Below, in pieces: positions 54,646-64,000 of a stretch of 64,000 nt of DNA. How positions within the stretch are numbered: the stretch's first letter is position 1; each line of letters opens with the position of its first letter. The notes beneath the pieces are model-generated. The model had not been told where the DNA came from, searched no databases, and saw only the letters and a program-made list of their open reading frames with translations. Made by a program: the position numbers and the translations under genes. Source of the DNA: Gammaproteobacteria bacterium (GTDB lineage: Bacteria > Pseudomonadota > Gammaproteobacteria > Steroidobacterales > JABDLF01); contig JABDLF010000002.1 in the NCBI GenBank assembly GCA_013003115.1, positions 130,186-194,185 of the forward strand, read 5' to 3'.

Positions 54646-55293
54646 TCATTGCTCCGGGGGCTGCTTGCTCTTGATGGTCAGCTGCGAGATCACGGGTTTC
54701 AGCAGCGCCAGGCGCGCCTCGGCCGAGCGCAGCTCCAGGCACCGCTGACGAGTATCAAGAGTCAACGGCAGGATTTCGGCGAGACGAAAACTCACCCAGC
54801 TCGCGTCGTCATAGTGCCGGGAAACGTCGCCGTAGAGCATTTCATTCGACTCGAGCAAAGATCGCAATACAGTCGCCATTGGACTCAGCTCTTGTTCCCC
54901 AACGTCAGGTACTTCGTCCACCAGCCACGTCACCTCGGCGAGATTCAGCCCGTCATCCTGCTGGCGCACCGACTCCAGCTGGAATCGTCGTTCTCCGCGC
55001 CCCGTTATATACAGGAGCCCGTCGCTGCCCTGATTCCAGTCGACGATGCGCGCGCTGGTTCCCATCTCCGCCAGGCGCGCTACGCCTTCCTCGCCCTCAG
55101 ACACGAGGAGCGCTACGCCGAAAGCGGCATCATCCCGGGCGCACCGTGAAACCATATCCACGTAGCGCGTCTCGAAAATCCTGAGCGGTAAAGGCCCGCC
55201 TGGAAAAAGCACGAGAGGCAGCGGGAATATTGGAATTTCCTTGTCGCTCACAAACAGCCTCGTCTCTCCAATGATGTGCGATACACCGGTCAA
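54646..55293 (-). CDS. LON substrate-binding-domain protein (peptidase S16 N-domain-like)
   Basis: IPIFPLPLVLFPGGPLPLRIFETRYVDMV. Confidence 0.93.
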   Translation of the reverse strand: MTGVSHIIGETRLFVSDKEIPIFPLPLVLFPGGPLPLRIFETRYVDMVSRCARDDAAFGVALLVSEGEEGVARLAEMGTSARIVDWNQGSDGLLYITGRGERRFQLESVRQQDDGLNLAEVTWLVDEVPDVGEQELSPMATVLRSLLESNEMLYGDVSRHYDDASWVSFRLAEILPLTLDTRQRCLELRSAEARLALLKPVISQLTIKSKQPPEQ

Positions 55294-56687
55294 TCCGCTC
55301 CGCAGGCGCGGGCATCGATTGCGCCCGCCAGTCGCGCGGGCAGCCCTTCAAAGCCACCGTTGCTCATGATGACCACGTCGTCACCTGAGCGCAGGCCCGC
55401 GAGCACCTCGGCAACAATGAGGGATGTCTTGTCGCGAACCACTACCTTGTCACCAAGGCCGCTGAGCGCCTGCGCGGGATTCCAGGTCAGGCTCTCGCCC
55501 GCATACACGTATACCTGGTCGGCATCCGCCAGCGCCTCCGGCAACACGGCGTTGTGTATGCCCATCTTCATTGTGTTTGAACGGGGCTCGATGATGGCGA
55601 TCAGCCGCCCCTGAGGATGACTGGCCCGCATACCGCGAAGCGTGCTGGCAATGGCCGTCGGATGGTGAGCGAAATCGTCGTAAATCCGCACGCCATTCTT
55701 GTTTGCCAGCAGCTGCATGCGGCGCGCCACGCCGGAGAATTCGCCAAGCGCCTCCAGAGAAGTATTAACCGGCACGCCGGCGTGGCGGGCTGCCGCTACG
55801 GCTGCAAGAGCGTTGCTGACATTGTGCAGCCCTCCCAGAGTCCAGTTCACCGCGCCACGGACCTGGCCCTGGTAACTTATGTCGAAGGCCCGACCGCCGT
55901 CGCGAACGTTGCAGGCTTGCCAGTCTGCGTGCTGCACGCCCGCTTTCCCGGACGGCGGCAGACTAAAGCCCTCGAGCGGGGTCCAGCAACCTTTTGCTAT
56001 AACGTCTGCGATATTTTTGTCCCGCGCCGGATAGATCACCCTGCCCTCGCCGGGCACCGTTCGCAGAAGCTGGTGGAACTGCTGCTTGATTGCATTCAGA
56101 TCAGCGAAAATATCAGCGTGATCGTACTCCAGGTTATTCAGCACGACAGTTCGCGGCCTGTAATGAACAAACTTCGAACGCTTGTCGAAGAACGCCGTGT
56201 CGTATTCATCGGCTTCAACGACAAAAAAATTCCCGGCCGTGCTGCGCGCGGACTGGCCGAAATTCGCGGGTACGCCACCGATCAGGAACCCGGGCTCAAG
56301 ACCTGCGTAATCCAGAATCCAGGCGAGCATGCTGCTGGTGGTGGTCTTACCATGGGTGCCGGCCACGGCCAGAACCCACTTGTCCTGAAGAATATGGTCC
56401 GCGAGCCACTGGGGTCCGGAGCGATACGGCAGGCCGCGGTTCAGGATCTCTTCAACCACCGGGTTACCACGGCTCATCACGTTGCCGATGACGACGCAAT
56501 CCGGCTGCGGCCGCAAATGCGACGGCTCATAGCCCTCTCGCACAAGGATTCCCAGTGTCGCCAGCTGATCGCTCATCGGCGGGTAGACGCCAGCGTCCGA
56601 ACCGGTAACTTCGTGACCCGCCTGCTTCGCGAGGGCGGCAATGCCACCCATGAACGTGCCGCAGATGCCGAGAATATGGATATGCAT
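55290..56687 (-). CDS. mpl: UDP-N-acetylmuramate:L-alanyl-gamma-D-glutamyl-meso-diaminopimelate ligase
   Basis: HILGICGTFMGGIAALAKQAGHEVTGSD, AGTHGKTTTSSMLAWIL. Confidence 0.95.
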   Translation of the reverse strand: MHIHILGICGTFMGGIAALAKQAGHEVTGSDAGVYPPMSDQLATLGILVREGYEPSHLRPQPDCVVIGNVMSRGNPVVEEILNRGLPYRSGPQWLADHILQDKWVLAVAGTHGKTTTSSMLAWILDYAGLEPGFLIGGVPANFGQSARSTAGNFFVVEADEYDTAFFDKRSKFVHYRPRTVVLNNLEYDHADIFADLNAIKQQFHQLLRTVPGEGRVIYPARDKNIADVIAKGCWTPLEGFSLPPSGKAGVQHADWQACNVRDGGRAFDISYQGQVRGAVNWTLGGLHNVSNALAAVAAARHAGVPVNTSLEALGEFSGVARRMQLLANKNGVRIYDDFAHHPTAIASTLRGMRASHPQGRLIAIIEPRSNTMKMGIHNAVLPEALADADQVYVYAGESLTWNPAQALSGLGDKVVVRDKTSLIVAEVLAGLRSGDDVVIMSNGGFEGLPARLAGAIDARACGAD

Positions 56688-56694
56688 GACTACT

Positions 56695-57321
56695 TCAGGT
56701 GCCCAGGGGGAACAGCGCGCCTACTATCGCGAGGCTCGCAAGAACATAAAAAATTCCCAGTGCGAGGCCGGCAAGCGCGTGAATCTCCATCGCTGCGGCA
56801 AGAATGTGGCCCATGACGGCCGCGTACCAGGCGAGCATTACCACGTAGACCGCGACGGCGATTCTGGACAAAACAGGCAACTGCAGACCGGGATCAGAGT
56901 TCGTACCCGCCACATCGTCCACCGCCACGGGCTGCCCGGCAATGAGTATGAAAAGCACAGGCAGCGTATAGAACCCGATGATTGCGCCACAGCCAAGGGC
57001 TGCAGTCAGGGACTGCCGAAATCGCTTCGGGTGCCCCGCAACGCCGAGCATTACCCATATCCAGGCGCTGAGAAGTCCGGCATCAAACAAGACAGCCGCA
57101 GCGCTCGTGGTGAACTCGCGCAAAAGCGTGCCATCGATCAGCAAGCCGGTGAAGCTGACAGCAAGGTAAGCCGCGAGCGCAAACTGCAGCAGGAACGGGG
57201 AGGCTGGCAGCACATCGGGTCCGTCTCGCCGCAATAAAATATTTGTAAAAGCTCTGAACAAAACCTGCATCGTGGCAAGCGCGGCGCCTTGTATGGCGTC
57301 ATTTGACGCGGCGGGGCTCAT
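56695..57321 (-). CDS. Yip1-like multi-TM membrane protein
   Basis: About 5 TM segments; overall resemblance to YIP1 family proteins. Confidence 0.5.
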   Translation of the reverse strand: MSPAASNDAIQGAALATMQVLFRAFTNILLRRDGPDVLPASPFLLQFALAAYLAVSFTGLLIDGTLLREFTTSAAAVLFDAGLLSAWIWVMLGVAGHPKRFRQSLTAALGCGAIIGFYTLPVLFILIAGQPVAVDDVAGTNSDPGLQLPVLSRIAVAVYVVMLAWYAAVMGHILAAAMEIHALAGLALGIFYVLASLAIVGALFPLGT

Positions 57322-57339
57322 GATACCCTTGCTGCCGCA

Positions 57340-58494
57340 ATGAATACATCAAACGATCAGGACTCTATGCATAAATTGCCGCCGCTAATAAGCGATCAGC
57401 CGGCGCTTGACGCACTTTGCGAGAATCTCGCGCGCGCCAAACGGGTCGCCGTCGACACCGAGTTCGTGCGTGATCGTACTTACTTTCCGAGGCTCTGCCT
57501 GATCCAGATTGCGACCGATGAGGCGCTGCATCTCATTGACCCGCTTGGCGGAATAGACCTTGCGCCGCTGTTCAGCGCACTGGCAGAACCCGGCCTCGAA
57601 AAGATACTGCACGCGGCGCGCCAGGATCTCGAGATTTTTTATCTCGAAACTGGCGATGTACCCCGAGGCGTTTTTGACACGCAGCTTGCGGCCGCCTGCC
57701 TGGGCTATGGCGAGCAGCTCAGCTATTCAAAACTGGTCGGGGAACTGCTCGGCGTTGACCTTGGAAAGAGTCATGCGCGTACCGACTGGATTCGACGACC
57801 GCTGGCACCGGCGCAGCTGCGTTATGCTGCGGACGACGTTCTGTATCTTCTTAGAGTGCATGATGAACTCACGAAGCGGCTGAGCCAGGCCGGTCGACAA
57901 GACTGGCTGGCCGGTGAGTTTGCTGCCCTGAGCGAAACCGGCCTGTATGCGCCCGAGCCGAAGCTCGCCTATCGCAGGATTCGGGCGCAGAAAAATCTCG
58001 ACGCGACCCGGCGCGCGCGCCTGGCAGCACTGGCGCAATGGCGCGAGCAGATGGCTATTGACAAGAACTTGCCAAGACGATGGATCGTTGCAGACAAACC
58101 GCTTTTGGACCTCGCGTCACTGGATGGCTCAGACCCTGATGCGGTGCGCGGGGTTGCCGGGCTTCCGGCAAAACTCCTCAGCCGGGAGCTTGACGCAATT
58201 TGTGCTTTGCTGAGCACTGGCAGCGAGCAGGCAAATAACTTCCGGCAAGGTTCACAACGGCCCACTGCGGCGGAAAACCGCACGCTCAAAAAGCTGAGCG
58301 AGTTCGTGCGCAGCGAGGCCACAAGACTTAAAACAAGCCCGGCATTGCTGGCCACGCGAGACGACCTGCGGCAACTGATGGCCGGCGATCCTGAAGACTG
58401 CATCCTGATGCAGGGCTGGCGTCGCGGGGTCGTGGGCGAAAAGCTGTCACGCCTGTTGCAGTCGGAAAAACCAGCGCCTGAAACCAACGCCTGA
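57340..58494 (+). CDS. rnd: Ribonuclease D
   Basis: VAVDTEFVRDRTYFPRLCLIQIA, DEDD exonuclease and HRDC domains; start may be Met at 57367. Confidence 0.95.
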   Translation: MNTSNDQDSMHKLPPLISDQPALDALCENLARAKRVAVDTEFVRDRTYFPRLCLIQIATDEALHLIDPLGGIDLAPLFSALAEPGLEKILHAARQDLEIFYLETGDVPRGVFDTQLAAACLGYGEQLSYSKLVGELLGVDLGKSHARTDWIRRPLAPAQLRYAADDVLYLLRVHDELTKRLSQAGRQDWLAGEFAALSETGLYAPEPKLAYRRIRAQKNLDATRRARLAALAQWREQMAIDKNLPRRWIVADKPLLDLASLDGSDPDAVRGVAGLPAKLLSRELDAICALLSTGSEQANNFRQGSQRPTAAENRTLKKLSEFVRSEATRLKTSPALLATRDDLRQLMAGDPEDCILMQGWRRGVVGEKLSRLLQSEKPAPETNA

Positions 58495-58538
58495 AACTAA
58501 CGCTTTATGGCAATGCGGGCGCCTGCTCGCCCTGGCAA

Positions 58539-59246
58539 TCAGGGGTCGGGGGCGTCAATCTCGACGGTCATCGCGGTCGCGATTCCGTCTCGTTCCAGCG
58601 TCTCGATAGCGCTGACCAGGCGGCCGTACACTTCGTCGATGCCACCGTCGGCATCAACGCTCACCAGCTTGCCCTGACGATGGTAGTACTCCACAAGGGG
58701 CTCGGTCTGCGCTGCATAGACTTCAAGCCGCTTTGCAATGGTTTCTTCATTGTCATCGGTGCGCTGAAAGTAGTCATGCGGCTGCCCTGTCACTTCGCAA
58801 AGTTCGCGAGCGTCAAAGTCCGGCTGGTGAACGTTTGCCACCTTGTCGCAAGCTTTACAGGTGCGTCGGCCGCTCAGGCGCTTGAGCAGAACCCCGTGAT
58901 CGACGTCCATCAGTACAGCAGAAGCAAGGGGCTTGCCGATGTCATCAAGCAGATCATCGAGCGCGCTCGCCTGCGCGAGGTTGCGAGGGAAACCGTCGAA
59001 TATAAACCCGGCCTGCGCGTCCTGTTCCGTGATGCGCGCGCGAATCATGCCTATGACTACCGAATCTGCCACCAGCTCGCCCTTGTCCATGGCGGCCTTT
59101 GCCTTCAAGCCCAGTTCGCTGCCGGAGGCGACCGCCTGGCGAAGCAGGTCACCTGTGGAAATCTGGGGAATACCGTACTCGGCCATCAGGCGCTGTGCCT
59201 GCGTGCCTTTACCCGACCCCGGGGCACCCAATAGGACTATTCGCAT
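58539..59246 (-). CDS. adk: Adenylate kinase
   Basis: GAPGSGKGTQAQRL, FIFDGFPRN, Cys-containing LID. Confidence 0.96.
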   Translation of the reverse strand: MRIVLLGAPGSGKGTQAQRLMAEYGIPQISTGDLLRQAVASGSELGLKAKAAMDKGELVADSVVIGMIRARITEQDAQAGFIFDGFPRNLAQASALDDLLDDIGKPLASAVLMDVDHGVLLKRLSGRRTCKACDKVANVHQPDFDARELCEVTGQPHDYFQRTDDNEETIAKRLEVYAAQTEPLVEYYHRQGKLVSVDADGGIDEVYGRLVSAIETLERDGIATAMTVEIDAPDP

Positions 59247-59418
59247 AATAATTGCTTCGCTCGCCGCAGCGACAACGGTAAAAATCCGGCGCCGCCAGAA
59301 AACAGGCGCTAAAGCTAACCTCTACACCGCGGTGGGTCAATCAGCTGCCGGTTCCGGCGAATTCCGCTATGCTCGCGCAACACATTGACAGGGCAATGAC
59401 ATCAGGGGGGAAAGACCG

Positions 59419-60684
59419 GTGAGCAGCAAGAACGCATTTTATGCGCAGAGCGGTGGCGTCACATCAGTCATCAACGCAAGCGCCTGTGGCGTGATCGAGA
59501 CGGCACGCAAGCACCGCAGGCACATTGGCAAGGTATACGCCGGTCGCAACGGGATCATCGGCGCGCTCACCGAAGACCTTATCGACACCTCCCGGGAGCC
59601 GGCCAGGGCAATCGCGGCCCTGCGACACACGCCAGGCGGCGCCTTCGGGTCCTGCCGCTTTAAGCTGAAGGGTCTCGACGAAAGTCGCCGTGAATACGAA
59701 CGCCTCATCGAGGTATTTCGCGCCCACAATATCGGCTACTTTTTTTACAACGGTGGCGGTGACTCCGCAGACACCTGCCACAAGGTCTCCCAGCTCTCCC
59801 GTAAGCTGGATTTTCCTATCCAGGCAATTCACGTCCCGAAGACCGTCGACAATGACCTCCCCGTTACCGACACTTGCCCCGGTTTCGGATCCGTCGCCAA
59901 ATACGTTGCGGTTTCCACCCAGGAAGCAGCGCTGGACGTGGAGTCCATGGCGTCAACGTCGACCAAGGTCTTTATCCTTGAAGTGATGGGGCGCCATGCG
60001 GGATGGATCGCGGCAGCAGGCGGACTGGCCGGCAACAGCAGCCGCGAGGCGCCGCACATTATCCTGTTCCCGGAAGTAGAATTCGCCGAGACCGCGTTCT
60101 TGAAGCGCGTAGACCAGGCGGTCAAGCGCTACGGATATTGCGTGGTCGTCGCATCCGAGGGCGTCCGCCACCCGAACGGCAAGTTCCTGGCTGAGGCGGG
60201 CAGCCGCGATGCGTTCGGGCATGCCCAGCTCGGCGGCGTAGCCCCCTATCTTGCGGCGCTGGTGAAAGAACGGCTTGGACACAAATACCACTGGGCGCTG
60301 GCAGACTACCTGCAGCGGGCCGCGCGTCACATTGCATCGAAAACCGACGTAGAACAGGCCTACGCCGTAGGCAAGGCAGCAGTTGAGCTGGCGATACGCG
60401 GTGAAAACGCCCTGATGGTGACCATAAAGCGCATATCAGACAGTCCATATCGCTGGAAGACGGGCGAAGTGCCCCTGGCGCGCGTCGCCAATCGCGAGAA
60501 AATGATGCCCGCGAGATTCATCAGCAAGGACGGTTTTGGCATCACCGCGGCCTGCCGGCGATACCTGGGGCCGCTGATACGTGGCGAGGACTATCCGCCC
60601 TTTGGTAAGGATGGCCTGCCGCGCTACGTGCGCCTCAAAAACACCCCGGTCAAGCGCAAGTTAAAGACCCGATTTGTGCTATAG
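59419..60684 (+). CDS. pfp: 6-phosphofructokinase, predicted pyrophosphate-dependent
   Basis: GGGDSADT and PKTVDNDLPVTD (Lys of PPi-type enzymes), MGRHAGWIA; adjacent to H+-PPase gene. Confidence 0.92.
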   Translation: MSSKNAFYAQSGGVTSVINASACGVIETARKHRRHIGKVYAGRNGIIGALTEDLIDTSREPARAIAALRHTPGGAFGSCRFKLKGLDESRREYERLIEVFRAHNIGYFFYNGGGDSADTCHKVSQLSRKLDFPIQAIHVPKTVDNDLPVTDTCPGFGSVAKYVAVSTQEAALDVESMASTSTKVFILEVMGRHAGWIAAAGGLAGNSSREAPHIILFPEVEFAETAFLKRVDQAVKRYGYCVVVASEGVRHPNGKFLAEAGSRDAFGHAQLGGVAPYLAALVKERLGHKYHWALADYLQRAARHIASKTDVEQAYAVGKAAVELAIRGENALMVTIKRISDSPYRWKTGEVPLARVANREKMMPARFISKDGFGITAACRRYLGPLIRGEDYPPFGKDGLPRYVRLKNTPVKRKLKTRFVL

Positions 60685-60858
60685 TGCCGCGCTTTCCGCG
60701 CGCGGCAATTACTTAAGCAAGCGCCCCGGAAGCCGCCTCCCGGGCGGTGGTCGAGGGCAAAAACTGAAAGCATATGCAAGCTGGCCGCCGCGGAGTCACA
60801 ATTTGTTTGCGCCCTGAGTGCGCCGGAAACCAGCGTTTCCGAACTGGGAGGATATGAA

Positions 60859-62883
<2,025 letters not shown>

Positions 62884-62902
62884 CCGCAGCGGCACTGCCC
62901 TG

Positions 62903-62932
62903 AAAACGCCGCCAGCTGGCGGCGTTTTTTTT
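62903..62932. terminator. Bidirectional terminator between convergent hppA and GGDEF/EAL gene
   Basis: AAAACGCCGCCAGCTGGCGGCGTTTTTTTT. Confidence 0.92.
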
Positions 62933-62937
62933 GGGCA

Positions 62938-64000
62938 TTAGTGTATCGTTGCAAGCGGTCGCGGCCGCTCTATGCCGTAGCCCTGCACGTAGTCAACGCC
63001 CATTTTCCTGATGAGGCCCAGCACCGCCTCGCTTTCCACATGCTCCGCAATAACCGAGATCTCGAGCGTTCGCGCAAGATCCACCATGGCGTTAATCATC
63101 GCGCGATTCACATCATCATTTTCAAGCCCACGTACAAACGATCCATCGATTTTAAGAAAATCCATTTCCAGGTTGCGCAGATTGGCAAAGGAACCCAGTC
63201 CGCTGCCGAAATTATCCAGGGCAAACATGCAGCCCATACCGTGCAGCACCCCGATAAAGCGCTGCGCATGCTCAAGGTTGGTGACTACGGTTGTTTCGGT
63301 GAGTTCGAAGCACAGGCGATCAGGCGCCACGCCGGTGCGGTCCAGACAATCAACGACGAACTCGAGGAATTGAGCATCGCCAAGAGTCTGGCCGGAAATA
63401 TTCAGGGAAAAAGTACGATGCTCTGGTATCCGAAGATCTCCATTGCGAATTGCTGCCAGCGCGGTTCGCACCACCCAGCGGTCGATAAGGGGCATAAGAT
63501 GATAGCGCTCTGCCGCCCGCATAAAAGACCGTGGCGAAATCTCATCGCCCCCTTCGTCACGCAGCCTCAGCAAAATTTCCACGGCGGGGCCACGATCTCC
63601 GACGCGGGCAAGCGAGACAATAGACTGCGTAAAAAGCTCGAAGCGGTTTTCTTTCAGGGCACTTTGCAGGCGCTGTAACCACTGGATTTCACCGCGCTGG
63701 CGTGCCACCGACTCGTCGCGTGAAGAGAAAACGTGAACCCTGCCACGCCCTTCCCTTTTGGCCATGTAGCAGGCCGAGTCGGCCGCGCCGAGCGCGTCCT
63801 CAACGCTGCCACTCTCCTGGCTGATTTCCACCAGGCCGATGCTCACACCTACGTCAAAAATCTTGTCTCGCCAGACGAAACGATAGTTCCTGATGGCGTC
63901 GACGATGTCATCCGCGATTTGCGTCGCCTTTTCCAGCGGGCAACCTGACAGCAAGGTACCGAACTCGTCGCCGCCAAGGCGCGCCACCGAATCGGAGTCA
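62938..64000 (-). CDS. GGDEF-EAL domain protein (N-terminus beyond right edge)
   Basis: RLGGDEFGTLL, EIL, FELTET, DNFGSGLGSF, LKIDGSF, IAEHVE, VQGYGI. Confidence 0.93.
   Translation of the reverse strand, partial: DSDSVARLGGDEFGTLLSGCPLEKATQIADDIVDAIRNYRFVWRDKIFDVGVSIGLVEISQESGSVEDALGAADSACYMAKREGRGRVHVFSSRDESVARQRGEIQWLQRLQSALKENRFELFTQSIVSLARVGDRGPAVEILLRLRDEGGDEISPRSFMRAAERYHLMPLIDRWVVRTALAAIRNGDLRIPEHRTFSLNISGQTLGDAQFLEFVVDCLDRTGVAPDRLCFELTETTVVTNLEHAQRFIGVLHGMGCMFALDNFGSGLGSFANLRNLEMDFLKIDGSFVRGLENDDVNRAMINAMVDLARTLEISVIAEHVESEAVLGLIRKMGVDYVQGYGIERPRPLATIH

Overview
The window is a gene-dense, high-GC chromosomal segment that looks gammaproteobacterial from gene content and synteny. No phage, transposon, CRISPR, tRNA or rRNA was recognised. 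From left to right: the dcw cluster (murD fragment, mraY, murF, murE, ftsI, ftsL, rsmH, mraZ; minus strand); the RNase P RNA and rsmI; lpoA-yraN-diaA; sspB, sspA and the cytochrome bc1 genes petC, petB, petA; a DegS/DegQ-type protease; murA-ibaG; the yrbG-kdsD-kdsC-lptC-lptA-lptB-rpoN-hpf-ptsN-rapZ block; mgtE, a patatin and an exported peroxiredoxin; a five-gene minus-strand cluster (DUF1302 barrel, DUF1329, YCF48 propeller, MMPL/RND, penicillin-acylase-family hydrolase); pyk-pgk-gap-tkt; metK, an SAH riboswitch and ahcY; cpdA, TraB/GumN, a rubredoxin missed by the ORF track, hemL; a membrane-tethered cold-shock-domain protein, DUF2007, a LON-domain protein and mpl; rnd, adk, a PPi-type phosphofructokinase and an H+-pyrophosphatase; and a partial GGDEF/EAL protein. 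The best lead for an undescribed system is the five-gene envelope cluster (30558-39950) with a palindrome-associated candidate promoter, in a genome segment where the mla lipid-transport operon is missing from its usual place between ibaG and yrbG. Other leads are a 4x15-bp iteron-like array plus a 19-bp inverted repeat upstream of petA, a hybrid Cys3-Thr lid in adenylate kinase, and a membrane-anchored cold-shock domain. All calls were made by reading the sequence; no database search was run.
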